Origin: Streptomyces sp. HPF1205
Lineage (GTDB): Bacteria; Actinomycetota; Actinomycetes; Streptomycetales; Streptomycetaceae
Direction: 5' to 3'
Assembly (NCBI RefSeq): GCF_020400825.1
Contig: NZ_JAINVH010000013.1
Span: forward strand, 124,001 to 188,000
Length of the DNA: 64,000 nt
In this document: piece after piece, positions 43,395 to 53,201 of the stretch
How the letters are laid out: each line of letters opens with the position of its first letter
How positions within the stretch are numbered: the stretch's first letter is position 1
Position numbers and translations under genes: made by a program
Notes under the pieces: generated by a model
Told to the model about the DNA's origin: nothing
What the model saw: the letters and a program-made list of their open reading frames with translations, nothing else
Database searches by the model: none

Positions 43395-43408
43395 TGGGAG
43401 CGCTCCCA
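43395..43408. promoter_or_regulatory. CebR-type operator
   Basis: TGGGAGCGCTCCCA is a perfect 14-bp palindrome identical to the published CebR site that controls cellulose/cello-oligosaccharide genes in Streptomyces. It lies in the leader of the secreted esterase gene. Confidence 0.8.
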
Positions 43409-43610
43409 CTCCGACCCGAACATCAACCCAGATCGGTCCCGGCCCGTCAAGGGCGCGGGGCGGAGGCAATGGCCATGACCTGTGGATCGTGATCAGCGGG
43501 GGGTTGCGGGGATGCTGGGCCTGCGTCGACGGGTTCGACCACGTCTTCGGTGCCGTGATCGCCCGGGCAGGCCCGCGCGACGCCGATCCGTGCTTCCTGA
43601 GCGGTGCTTG

Positions 43611-43646
43611 TGTCGGTGGTCGTGTCGGTGGTCGTGTCGGTGGCCG
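43611..43646 (+). repeat. 12-bp tandem repeat, three copies
   Basis: Three copies of TGTCGGTGGTCG (the last with one change) lie just before the DUF gene. The unit repeats without frame loss but is outside the chosen coding start; it may affect transcription or be neutral. Confidence 0.8.
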
Positions 43647-43663
43647 GGCTTAGCATCCGTACC

Positions 43664-44149
43664 GTGCCCATCTACGATTACTATCGCGCCGCGAACCGCG
43701 ACGACGCACATGCTCTGGCGGTCCTGCCGGGCGGCCCGATCGGCGGCCAGGACGCCGGCGCCGACGTGCTGGCGCTGAAGAACCTCGATCCGCGCGTCGT
43801 GATGGGCCGGTTGCTCGCCATCATCCTCGACGTGGAGTGGTCACCCCGCCTCTACGAGTCGCAATACATAGTGCCCGCCGGCCCGCAGCCGCAGGGCCCG
43901 GACATCCCCGAGGACTCGCCCTGGCTCGAAGGCCCCTGGGCAGAGGACCTCGGAGTGTTCTTCCGCGACGCGTTCGCCGACGTGGACGACGCCCGGCTTC
44001 CCGAGATCTGCGAGCGGTGGCTGACCATCGAGGAGTTCCGCGATGGTTACAGCGCCGAGTGGGCACGTGAGGTCGCCGAGGAGTTCGTCGCGCTCGCCCG
44101 GCGCGCACGGGACGCGGATCAGTCGCTGTACTGCTGGATGTGCCTCTAG
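43664..44149 (+). CDS. Conserved hypothetical protein (DUF1877-like)
   Basis: A 161-residue acidic cytosolic protein from GTG 43664: PIYDYYRAANRDDAHALAVLPGG, ALKNLDPRVVMGRLLAIILDVEW and WLEGPWAEDLGVFFRDAFADVDDARL. The layout and length resemble the DUF1877-type actinobacterial family of unknown function. No enzyme motif is visible. The start lacks a clear RBS; the upstream 12-bp repeats extend the frame to 43604. Confidence 0.6.
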   Translation: MPIYDYYRAANRDDAHALAVLPGGPIGGQDAGADVLALKNLDPRVVMGRLLAIILDVEWSPRLYESQYIVPAGPQPQGPDIPEDSPWLEGPWAEDLGVFFRDAFADVDDARLPEICERWLTIEEFRDGYSAEWAREVAEEFVALARRARDADQSLYCWMCL

Positions 44150-44270
44150 GACACCGCGCGGCACCGGCGAACGACGCGGCGGACCGCCGGCCGCCCCCGC
44201 GCTTCGCCGTTGCGGAGCCCGCGGACGGGTAAGCTCGCAAGCGGATCGGTCCGGCGGAGGAGGATCACGC

Positions 44271-44597
44271 GTGCCCGGTGGGGACAGGTTCAGCGTCTAC
44301 GGACGAATGACCGCATTGCCCGGTCGGCGTGAGGAGTTGATCGCCCTGCTCCTTGACGGGTTCCGCGCCGGTGGCGAGGACAGCGGCCTGCTCGCCTACA
44401 GCATCAACACGGCGTTCGACGAGCCGGACACGATCTGGCTGACACAGCTGTGGACCGACAAGGAAGCACACGACGCGGTCACCCGCTCCGAGCCGGTCGC
44501 GGCGGCGACTCGCCGGGTGCTGCCGCTCCTGGCTCACCAACCCGAGGGCTTTTACGGCCACGCCGTTCATGTGCACGGGCGGGTCACCGACTCCTGA
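44271..44597 (+). CDS. Antibiotic biosynthesis monooxygenase (ABM) domain protein
   Basis: 108 residues, GTG start with GGAGGA 6 nt upstream. The ferredoxin-like ABM fold is shown by FSVYGRMTALPGRREELIALLLDGFRA, TIWLTQLWTDKEAHDAVTRSEPV. Such small proteins act as cofactor-independent monooxygenases or heme-degrading-like enzymes. It lies alone between the DUF gene and the biosynthetic cluster. Confidence 0.8.
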   Translation: MPGGDRFSVYGRMTALPGRREELIALLLDGFRAGGEDSGLLAYSINTAFDEPDTIWLTQLWTDKEAHDAVTRSEPVAAATRRVLPLLAHQPEGFYGHAVHVHGRVTDS

Positions 44598-44752
44598 CCC
44601 GGCGCTGGGCGATCACCTCGACGGCGCTGCCGTCGTTCCGTAGGGGCCGGCCAAGGTGAGAAGACCGCCGTGTGCCGCCGGCTGATCCTGTCGTCCATCG
44701 GCAGCAGCCGCCCCGTGCGACGCCTCCGTGAGCGGGGTGCTGCGACGACCGG

Positions 44753-45598
44753 TCAGGACCAGGCCAGCAGCAGGACGCTGCACACCGCCAGGGTGACCCC
44801 GAGGAGCTGGACGCGGCGGATGCGTTCGTCCAGGACGGCGCGGGCCAGCAGGACCGTGCTGATCGGGTAGAGCGAGGAGAGCAGGCCGACCACGGCCAGG
44901 CTGCCGTGCTTGACCGCGATCAGGAACAGCGCGCTCGACGACATGTCCAGGAAGCCCGACAGCACTGCCGGCCGGGCCGGCGCGCGGTCCATCCGCAGCG
45001 ACGTGCCGCGCGCCGCGGCCATCACCAGCAGCAGGCTCAGGGACGCGCACCGCGCCCACACCAGCGGCCACATGCTGTGGTCGTCGGGTGTGCGGGACAG
45101 GAAGACGAAGAACGCGCCGAAGCCCGCACCGGCCAGCAGCGCCAGTGCCAGGCTGCGGGCGGTCTCGCGCCGGCCGCCCCCTGACCCGTCGTCACCGCCC
45201 AGCGAGACCAGCAGGACGGCCACCAGGGCGGCGCCCACGCCCACCACGGCCGGCGCCGAGAGCCGGTCACCGAGCGCGATGCCGGCCAGCACCGGCGCCG
45301 CGGCCGCCGCGGCGGCGGTCGTGGGGGCGACCAGACTCATCACCCCGCCGGCCAGCGCACTGTAGAGCAGGATCGCGCCCGCGCTGCCGCAGAGCCCGGC
45401 CAGCCCTCCCCAGAGGACGTCCTGCCGTCCGGTTCCGCTGGGTGAGACGAGGCCGACCAGGGCCAGCGCGGTGACCAGCCCCGCGGTGTTGGACAGGATC
45501 ACGACCGCCACCGCGGAGGCCTTCTTCGCCGCCAGGCCGCCGGCGAAGTCGGCGGAGCCGAGCACCATCGCCGAGGCGAGGGCCAGGAACACGTTCAA
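44753..45598 (-). CDS. EamA/DMT-family exporter
   Basis: 281 residues in about ten hydrophobic segments (FLALASAMVLGSADFAGGLAA; LYSALAGGVMSLVAPTTAAAAAAAPVLAGIAL; RSLALALLAGAGFGAFFVFLS; SGFLDMSSSALFLIAVKHGSLAVVGLLSSLYPISTVLLARAVLDERI) with the EamA-type internal duplication. A TTG start at 45598 has AAGGAG 9 nt upstream; GTG 6 nt further on is an alternative. It follows the formyltransferase gene in the minus operon and is the likely product exporter of the cluster. Confidence 0.75.
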   Translation of the reverse strand: MNVFLALASAMVLGSADFAGGLAAKKASAVAVVILSNTAGLVTALALVGLVSPSGTGRQDVLWGGLAGLCGSAGAILLYSALAGGVMSLVAPTTAAAAAAAPVLAGIALGDRLSAPAVVGVGAALVAVLLVSLGGDDGSGGGRRETARSLALALLAGAGFGAFFVFLSRTPDDHSMWPLVWARCASLSLLLVMAAARGTSLRMDRAPARPAVLSGFLDMSSSALFLIAVKHGSLAVVGLLSSLYPISTVLLARAVLDERIRRVQLLGVTLAVCSVLLLAWS

Positions 45599-45666
45599 CG
45601 GGCAGAACTCCTTGTCGTACAGTGCCGGGACGCCCGTGGCGGCGCCCCGGCATGGCAGCGGCGCCG

Positions 45667-46614
45667 TCAGGGACGGCTGGTGAGGTAGCCGCCCATCTTC
45701 TTGAAGAAGTCCGCCCCGCTGTACTCCGAGCCGTCGTCGGTCCGCAGCCTGCGGACCACCAGGCCGTACTCCTGTCCGCTGCGGGCCTGCGGGCCGCAGA
45801 CGACGGCGACGCCCTCGCCCTCCGGGCGGAACACCCGGCCGACGGTGCCGCCGTAGCGGTTCGGGGAGACCGCCGCCGACAGGATCCGCACGCGCTCGCC
45901 CTTGAAGTAGGCGAAGGCGTTCGGGTACGGGTCGACCTGCGCCCTGACCAGGTTCGCTATGTCCCGGGCCGGCCACGTCCAGTCGATGCGGCTGTCCTCC
46001 AGGGACCGCTTGTGGAAGAAGGTCGCCTGGGCGGGGTCCTGCTTCGTCCACTCGGTGCGTCCGCTGCCGATCAGGTCGAGCGACTCCAGCACCGCGGGCG
46101 CGAACAGGCCCAGCGTCTTGTGGAACAGGTCGGTGACGGTGTCCTCCTCGCCCACGTCGACGGTCTTCTGCACCACGATGTCGCCGAGGTCGAACTCCTC
46201 GTTCATGAAGTGCACCGTCACACCGACCTGCGGCTCGCCGTTGACCAACGCCCAGTTGAGCGGGGCGAAGCCACCGTAGCGGGGAAGCAGCGCGTCGTGG
46301 ACGTTGATCGCGCCGTACCTGGCCAGGGAGTAGATCTCCGGCGCCACCCAGGTGCGCCAGTCGGAGGAGACCAGCAGGTCGGGCTGGATCCCGCGCAGCT
46401 GCGCGGCCACGCCCTCGTCGTTGGCGTACTTGCGTTCCAGTACCGGGATCCCGTGCTCCGTGGCGAGGTCGACGACCGAGTCGTTCCAGATCGTCTCGTA
46501 CAGGTGGTTGCTCGACGGATGGGTGATGACCAGCGGCACCTCGTGCTTGGAGGTCAGCAGCGCCTCCAGAACCCGGTGCCCCCACGTCTGGTAGCCCATG
46601 AAAACCACGCGCAT
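45667..46614 (-). CDS. N10-formyltetrahydrofolate-dependent formyltransferase
   Basis: 315 residues. The N-terminal Rossmann-like domain starts MRVVFMGYQTWGHRVLEALL and carries the catalytic Asn104, His106 (NVHDALLPRYGG) and Asp144 (NEEFDLGDIVVQK). A C-terminal FMT-C-like barrel follows (RIDWTWPARDIANLVRAQVDPYPNAF). It is similar in length and motif to methionyl-tRNA formyltransferase but closest to the stand-alone formyltransferases of secondary metabolism that formylate hydroxyornithine or amino sugars. Its operon with argH and argG suggests an ornithine- or arginine-derived substrate. This is inference. Confidence 0.8.
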   Translation of the reverse strand: MRVVFMGYQTWGHRVLEALLTSKHEVPLVITHPSSNHLYETIWNDSVVDLATEHGIPVLERKYANDEGVAAQLRGIQPDLLVSSDWRTWVAPEIYSLARYGAINVHDALLPRYGGFAPLNWALVNGEPQVGVTVHFMNEEFDLGDIVVQKTVDVGEEDTVTDLFHKTLGLFAPAVLESLDLIGSGRTEWTKQDPAQATFFHKRSLEDSRIDWTWPARDIANLVRAQVDPYPNAFAYFKGERVRILSAAVSPNRYGGTVGRVFRPEGEGVAVVCGPQARSGQEYGLVVRRLRTDDGSEYSGADFFKKMGGYLTSRP

Positions 46615-46639
46615 GTGCTCGTCCTCTCCTGCGGTCCTG

Positions 46640-47812
<1,173 letters not shown>

Positions 47813-47955
47813 CGGGTCTCCCGGGTCGGCGAGGTGCGTGGGGGAGCGGGCCCGCGGCGCCGCGGCACGAAGGTGCGGCGGCGCGGCAGGCCGGGGGAGC
47901 GGTGGCGCAGCGGTGTGGTGGTGCTCAGCGCACGGCGGTGCGGTGGCCCGGCGGC

Positions 47956-49515
47956 CTACGGCGTGGTGAGCGCCGCGGAGCCGTGCAGGGCGGGCAGCTC
48001 GGCGGCCACGGCGTCGAGCGTCTTGGCCAGTTCGGCGCCCTCGGCGATCTGGCGCGCGGCCTGCAGCGTGAGGGTGTGCGCGGTCTCCAGCCGCTGCCGC
48101 GTCTCCTCCAGCCACCGGCCGTGCTCGCGTACCGCGGCGCGCAGCTCGCCGCGCACGGCCTCCACGCTGCGCGGCGACGTGCCGCCGGGGCTGGTGTAGC
48201 TGGTCACCGCGGTCCGCGGGTCGAAGATGTGCGCGAGCACCGCTTCCTCGACCGGGTGCCCGAGCCCGGCCAGGATCTCGGCCGACGCCGCGGTGTCACG
48301 CAGGGTGGACCCGCGCTTGATCAGCGCGGACACCAGGGAGCCGCTGACGTGGTGCGCCTCCCGGAAGGGCAGGCCGTGCTCGGAGACCAGGTGGTTGGCG
48401 AGTTCGGTCGCGGTGGAGAAGTTGTCCCAGCACAGGTCCTCGCCGCGCTTGCTGTCGAAGCGCAGGCCCCTGGTCTGGCCGGCGACGATGCGCAGCGTGG
48501 ACAGGTAGGTGTCGATGGCGTTCCACAGGAACGGCTTGTCGTCCTGCAGGTCGCAGCTGTAGCCGAGGGTGACGCCCTTGGCCATGGTGAGCAGTTGGAC
48601 GAGGGTGCCCGCGGTACGTCCGGCCCGGCCGCGGGTCAGCTCGGCGACGACCGGGTTCTTCTTCTGCGGCATGATCGAGCTGCCCGTCGCGTAGGCGTCG
48701 GGGACCTCGACCAGGCTGTACTCGTGCCCGCTCCACAGCACGATCTCCTCCGCCATCCGCGACAGGTTGTTGCTGCCGAGGGCGAAGGCCGCGGCGCCCT
48801 CGATGAGGTAGTCGCGCGCGCTGGTGGCGTCCAGGGCGTGGCTGAGCACCGCGCCGAAGCCGAGGAGCCGGGCGGTGAGTTCGCGGTCGAGCGGGAAGGA
48901 GGTGCCGGCCAGCGCGCAGGCGCCGAGCGCGGACTCGTCGGCGCGCTCGTACGCCCCGCGCAGCCGCCGGACGTCGCGCAGCAGCATGCTGGCGTGCGCG
49001 GTCTTCCAGAAGCCGACGGACACCGGCTGGGCGGCCTGGCTGTGGGTGTAGCCGGGCAGGATCGCCAGCAGGTCCTCCTCGGGGAAGGACAGCAGCTCCT
49101 CGACGAGCGCCAGGTTGGCGCTGACCGCGTCGAGGTGGACCCGCCGCAGGTACATCCGGGCGTCGGTCGACACCTGGTCGTTGCGGGAGCGGGCGGTGTG
49201 CATGTGGCCGCCTGTCTCGCGGCCGAGGTCCTCGATGACCATCTGCTCGATGTTGAAGTGCACGTCCTCCAGTTCGGGGCGGAGGGTGAGTTCGCCGCGC
49301 TCGTGCAGCTCCCACAGCCGCAGCAGCGCGCCGAGGATCGCCCGTGCGTGCTGCTCGGGGATGATGTTCCGGCGGCCGAGCATCAGGACGTGGGCGATGT
49401 CCTGCCACAGGTCGGCGAAGACCAGCCGGACGTCCACGTCCGTGGTGAGCGTGTACTCGAGGACCTCGGTGGTGATGTCCTCGTCGAACCGCCCGCCCCA
49501 TAGCTTGTCTGTCAT
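47956..49515 (-). CDS. argH: Argininosuccinate lyase
   Basis: 519 residues with GAGAGG upstream of ATG 49515. The ASL/fumarase signature GSSIMPQKKNP is intact (catalytic Ser in the flexible loop), with TARSRNDQ and GYTHSQAAQP. It splits argininosuccinate to arginine and fumarate. First gene of the minus operon argH-argG-formyltransferase-EamA. The length is longer than usual (~460-480 aa): the C-terminal tail after the signature adds a helical stretch. Confidence 0.95.
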   Translation of the reverse strand: MTDKLWGGRFDEDITTEVLEYTLTTDVDVRLVFADLWQDIAHVLMLGRRNIIPEQHARAILGALLRLWELHERGELTLRPELEDVHFNIEQMVIEDLGRETGGHMHTARSRNDQVSTDARMYLRRVHLDAVSANLALVEELLSFPEEDLLAILPGYTHSQAAQPVSVGFWKTAHASMLLRDVRRLRGAYERADESALGACALAGTSFPLDRELTARLLGFGAVLSHALDATSARDYLIEGAAAFALGSNNLSRMAEEIVLWSGHEYSLVEVPDAYATGSSIMPQKKNPVVAELTRGRAGRTAGTLVQLLTMAKGVTLGYSCDLQDDKPFLWNAIDTYLSTLRIVAGQTRGLRFDSKRGEDLCWDNFSTATELANHLVSEHGLPFREAHHVSGSLVSALIKRGSTLRDTAASAEILAGLGHPVEEAVLAHIFDPRTAVTSYTSPGGTSPRSVEAVRGELRAAVREHGRWLEETRQRLETAHTLTLQAARQIAEGAELAKTLDAVAAELPALHGSAALTTP

Positions 49516-50117
49516 CGTGGCCTCTCTTCGCGTCCAGGCGCCTCCCGTCCAAGGGGGCCCACCGGACATGAGGAAGCGGTGCGGACGGCCGAGCAGCCGT
49601 CTGCCGCGTCGATAGGGGGGATGTCCCGAAAGCGGGCGCAAAGGGAGCTGCGGCCGTGCGCCGGTCGCGGTGCCCCCCGTGTGCCCCGCCGGGGAACACT
49701 GCCACGGGCGGGCGGCCCGTGGCTGCCGATGTGGCCTGCGTCACATGGGATGGTGCGGGCGAATCGGCCACCGCCGGCGCACCCCAGTCGTCACTCCGAT
49801 CACAACGTTTCGCCGTGTGCGCGGCCGGAGCCCACCGTGTGCCCTGCCCGCAGGCTCCGGACGCCGGCTCCGGACGCCTGTCCGAAGATGGCTGAATGCA
49901 ATCGCCCGGTCATGTCCCGTAACCGGCGTGACGGCCCGGCGGGAGCCGGTCGGAGGCGCTCGGGCCGCCGACTTTCGGCATAACCATGCAGCCGTCCCCG
50001 GGGCCGGGTGCCCGGCTGCCCGCCCTGCGCGCCGGAAGTGCCCTCCCCTGTCCGAGTGGCGAGCCGTTCCCGCGGTGGGCGCGGTTCGCCTACGGACCCC
50101 ACATAGTTGCGGTAGTG

Positions 50118-50131
50118 TGCATCACCATGCA
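50118..50131. promoter_or_regulatory. Candidate ArgR-like operator
   Basis: TGCAT-CACC-ATGCA is a perfect inverted repeat in the 670-bp divergent spacer between argH and argJ, with the TGCAT half-sites typical of arginine-repressor boxes. The second half overlaps the alternative argJ ATG at 50127. Confidence 0.35.
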
Positions 50132-50183
50132 GAGCCGGTTCGGTGCCCGCCGCCGGGCCCGGATGACCGAGGGAGAAGCGGCC

Positions 50184-51344
50184 ATGGACGGACAGCCCGT
50201 CACCCCGCGGGGCTACCGCGGCGTTGCCAGGAACATGGGCCTGAAGGACGTGGAGGACGACTTCACGGCCATCGTCTCCGAGGTCCCCGCCCGGTCCGCC
50301 GCGGTGTTCACCAAGTCCCGGTTCGCCGGCCCCAGCGTGCTGCTCAGCCGTACGGCCGCCGCGCGGCGGAGCAGCCGCGGCATGGTCGTGCTGTCCCGCA
50401 ACGCCAACGTGGCCACCGGCCGGGCCGGGGCCGCCCACGCGGAGGAGGTACGCCGCCGGGTCGCCGAGATCGCCGGCGTCGACCCCGAGGACCTGGTGAT
50501 CGGCTCCACCGGGGTGATCGGCCGTCCTTACCCGATCGAGAGCATCAGGGCCGGACTGGACGAGCTGTCATGGCCGTTCCCCGAGGCGGACTTCGACGCC
50601 TCCGCCAAGGCCATCATGACCACCGACACCCACCCCAAGTGCTTCTCGGTGCGCTGCGGACCGGCCGTGCTGACCGGCATCGCCAAGGGCGTCGGCATGA
50701 TCGAGCCCAACATGGCGACGCTGCTGACCTTCTTCTTCACCGACGCCGACATCCCGGCCGACGCGCTGGACGCGATCTTCCGGCGGGTGGTGGACCGGAC
50801 GTTCAACGCGCTGAGCATCGACACCGACACCTCCACCAGCGACACCGCGGCGGTCTTCGCCAACGGCCTGGCCGGGCCGGTGGACCACGCCGAGTTCGAA
50901 GAGGCGCTGTACACGTGCGCGCTGCACCTGGTGCGCATGATCGCCGCCGACGGCGAGGGCGCGAGCAAACTCATCGAGGTGCGGGTCACCGGCGCCCGCG
51001 ACGACGCCCAGGCCAAGCGGGTCGGCAAGAGCGTGGTCAACTCCCCCCTGGTGAAGGCCGCGGTGCACGGCGCCGACCCCAACTGGGGCCGGGTCGCGAT
51101 GGCCGTCGGCAAGCTGGAGGACGAGACGGACATCGAACCGCCGCGGGTGCGCATCAGGTTCGGCGACCTGCCGATGCACCCGGAGGAGCCCGACGACGCC
51201 CTGCTGGCGCGCGCCGCGGCCTACCTGTCGGGCGACGAGGTGGTCATCGCCGTCGATCTGGGCATCGCCGAGGGCGCGTTCACGGTGTACGGCTGCGACC
51301 TCACCGAGGGATACGTCAAGATCAACGCCGACTACACCACCTGA
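50184..51344 (+). CDS. argJ: Ornithine acetyltransferase / glutamate N-acetyltransferase
   Basis: 386 residues from ATG 50184 (GAGGGAG 8 nt upstream); ATG 50127 and 50163 are longer alternatives. The Ntn-hydrolase-like fold has the autocleavage/nucleophile Thr179 in NMATLL, and TTDTHPK at 146-152. It moves acetyl from N-acetylornithine to glutamate, giving free ornithine. It diverges from argH, so the two arms together would make arginine or ornithine for the cluster. Confidence 0.9.
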   Translation: MDGQPVTPRGYRGVARNMGLKDVEDDFTAIVSEVPARSAAVFTKSRFAGPSVLLSRTAAARRSSRGMVVLSRNANVATGRAGAAHAEEVRRRVAEIAGVDPEDLVIGSTGVIGRPYPIESIRAGLDELSWPFPEADFDASAKAIMTTDTHPKCFSVRCGPAVLTGIAKGVGMIEPNMATLLTFFFTDADIPADALDAIFRRVVDRTFNALSIDTDTSTSDTAAVFANGLAGPVDHAEFEEALYTCALHLVRMIAADGEGASKLIEVRVTGARDDAQAKRVGKSVVNSPLVKAAVHGADPNWGRVAMAVGKLEDETDIEPPRVRIRFGDLPMHPEEPDDALLARAAAYLSGDEVVIAVDLGIAEGAFTVYGCDLTEGYVKINADYTT

Positions 51345-51393
51345 CGGCGGCGACCGCGCCACCTGACGGCGCCGACCGCACGACATGACGGCA

Positions 51394-51417
51394 CGCCGCC
51401 CGGACGGCCGGGCGGCG
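51394..51417. terminator. Hairpin after argJ
   Basis: CGCCGCCCGG and its complement form a 10-bp stem with an ACGG loop between the ends of argJ (+) and the peroxiredoxin gene (-). Confidence 0.55.
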
Positions 51418-51424
51418 CCCGCGC

Positions 51425-51473
51425 TCACACGTCACACATCACACGTCACGTGTCACACGTCAGAGGTCACAGC
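51425..51473 (+). repeat. 7-bp tandem repeat, seven units
   Basis: Seven consecutive 7-bp units each starting TCA (consensus TCACACG) run up to and include the stop codon of the peroxiredoxin gene. On the minus strand every unit begins TGA, giving stop codons in all three frames beyond the gene end. Confidence 0.8.
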
Positions 51474-51976
51474 TCGCCGCGCGCCGGGTAGTCGTTGGCG
51501 TTGACCCACAGCACGGTCTCCAGCACGTCCCGCAGCGGCGGCCGCATGAACGGCATCGTGCCGACCACCGAGGCGTACAGCGTGCCGTCCGGCCGGATCA
51601 GGAACAGGCCGGGCTCGTTGAACTGGTTGGGCTGGCCCTCCTTGATGGCCTTGGACATGAACAGGCCCCACGCGCGCATGGAGTCCTCGTCCAGGCCGTA
51701 GCCCAGCTGCACCCGCTCCAGCTCCCACTCCTCCAGGGCGCGCAGCGCGCGGCCTTCGTCGTCGCCGCTCACGGCGAACGGCACGACCCCGGCCGCGGCG
51801 AAATCGTCGGACAGGCGCTCCAGTTCGGTGACGTACGCCTTGCACATCGGGCAGTGCACCCCGCGGTAGAAGACCACCATCGTGAAGTGGTCGGGGTGCT
51901 GGTCGGCGAGCCGCCACCGGCCGCCCCGGGCCAGCGGGACGTCGAGGGCGGGCACGGGCTGTCGGGGCTTGAGCAC
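51467..51976 (-). CDS. Peroxiredoxin-like (AhpC/TSA) protein
   Basis: 169 residues, GTG start with GGAGGAG upstream. Thioredoxin-fold peroxiredoxin of the AhpC/TSA type: FYRGVHCPMCKAYV carries Cys42 and Cys45 in a CPMC motif. This suits a peroxiredoxin, a thiol-disulfide exchanger, or a dehalogenase-like redox role. It is the last gene of the large biosynthetic operon, 70 bp after the carrier/TauD gene. It may protect the dioxygenase or act on a product disulfide. Confidence 0.8.
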   Translation of the reverse strand: MLKPRQPVPALDVPLARGGRWRLADQHPDHFTMVVFYRGVHCPMCKAYVTELERLSDDFAAAGVVPFAVSGDDEGRALRALEEWELERVQLGYGLDEDSMRAWGLFMSKAIKEGQPNQFNEPGLFLIRPDGTLYASVVGTMPFMRPPLRDVLETVLWVNANDYPARGEL

Positions 51977-52046
51977 GGGCTCCTCCGGATCAAGTCGATT
52001 GCGCGGTACGGCAGATGCGTGCGGGGGGCGCGGGAGGGCGCGGGGC

Positions 52047-53201
52047 CTACGCCGGCTGCGCCAGCGTGAGCTGCCCGCGGTACAGCACGCGGGTGCCGCC
52101 CGGGCTGATGGCGGTGCGTCCGTGCAGGGTGCGCTGGTTGTCGATGACGAGCAGGTCCCCCACCTCCCACCGGTGGGTGTACGCGTAGCGCGGGGCGTGC
52201 AGGAACGCGTCGAGCTCGGCGAAGAACCGCTCGGAGGCCGCGCCGTCCATGCCCTTCACCCGCACGTCCCACGACCGCAGGACGCCGGGCGGGAAGGCGG
52301 TCGTCAGGTTGAGCGACCTCACCCGGCCGTAGTCGCGGGTCGTGGGGATGGTGTACCAGGACTCGGGGACGGTGGGGAAGTAGCCGCGTTCGGTGACGAG
52401 GTACTCCAGTTCGCGCTCCTCGATCACCCGCCGCAGCGCCTCCGGCATCTCCCGCCAGGCGGCGAGCTGGTCGCAGACGAAGGTCTCGCCCGAGCCCGGG
52501 GCGTCACTGAACTCGGCGGCGTACAGGATGATCAGGTCGACCCGCTCGCCGACCAGCAGCCCGTCGGTGTGCAGCGGCAGCGGGCCGCGCCCGGTGACGA
52601 CCTTGCCCTCCTCACGCGAGGCGTTGAGCTTGAGCAGGTCGGCCTGACCCTCGCCGAACCTGTGGTCCACCGTCGTGCCCAGCGAGCGCACCAGCAGCTT
52701 GAACTGCTCCTCGTCCAGGGTCAGTCCGCGCATCAGGGCGCAGCCGCTGTCCATCGCCGCCCGGCGGATCCTGGGACCGGCCGCCTCCAGGGTGTCCCCG
52801 GGCTCCCAGGGCAGCAGCGCGCCCATCCCGGAGGCGGTCAGGTGCGGGTAGCCGGCGGTGTCGGACACGGGACTCCTCACGTTCGGTTCGTGGCGGGGGA
52901 CGTGCGGGGGCGCTGCCGGCTCGGACGCGCCCGGTGCGGGCGCTCCCGGCGCCGTCCCGGGCGGGCCCACGGCCGCGAGCTGCGCCGCTATCCGCTCCAC
53001 CGTCAGCGGCGCGGCGAACAGGCCGTCCATGTCGAGGTCGGCGTCGTACCGGTCCTCCAGGGCGGACAGCACCTGGACGAGTGCCACGGAGTTCACCCCG
53101 AGCCCGATCAGGTCCTGGCCGTACGCGGCCTCGGGCACGTCGAACCCGAGCCGCGCCAGCTCCTCGGTGACGGCGGCGCGCGCCCTTGCGTCAGCGCTCA
53201 C
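52047..53201 (-). CDS. Carrier protein / TauD-type dioxygenase fusion
   Basis: 384 residues, GTG start with GAGGAGG upstream, overlapping the end of the NRPS gene. Residues 1-75 are a PCP/ACP domain: GQDLIGLGVNSVALVQVL, Ser38 being the phosphopantetheine site. An Ala/Pro-rich linker follows, then a TauD/clavaminate-synthase-like Fe(II)/2-oxoglutarate dioxygenase: H211-x-D213 (LPLHTDG), distal H360 (TLHGRT) and Arg371 for 2-oxoglutarate. The fusion suggests hydroxylation of an aminoacyl group held on its own carrier. Such oxygenases usually are separate proteins. Confidence 0.85.
   Translation of the reverse strand: MSADARARAAVTEELARLGFDVPEAAYGQDLIGLGVNSVALVQVLSALEDRYDADLDMDGLFAAPLTVERIAAQLAAVGPPGTAPGAPAPGASEPAAPPHVPRHEPNVRSPVSDTAGYPHLTASGMGALLPWEPGDTLEAAGPRIRRAAMDSGCALMRGLTLDEEQFKLLVRSLGTTVDHRFGEGQADLLKLNASREEGKVVTGRGPLPLHTDGLLVGERVDLIILYAAEFSDAPGSGETFVCDQLAAWREMPEALRRVIEERELEYLVTERGYFPTVPESWYTIPTTRDYGRVRSLNLTTAFPPGVLRSWDVRVKGMDGAASERFFAELDAFLHAPRYAYTHRWEVGDLLVIDNQRTLHGRTAISPGGTRVLYRGQLTLAQPA

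Noticed and set aside
44271..44597. ABM monooxygenase as part of the NRPS cluster
   Set aside because: It is on the other strand, separated by convergent genes, and resembles a general housekeeping-type ABM protein.
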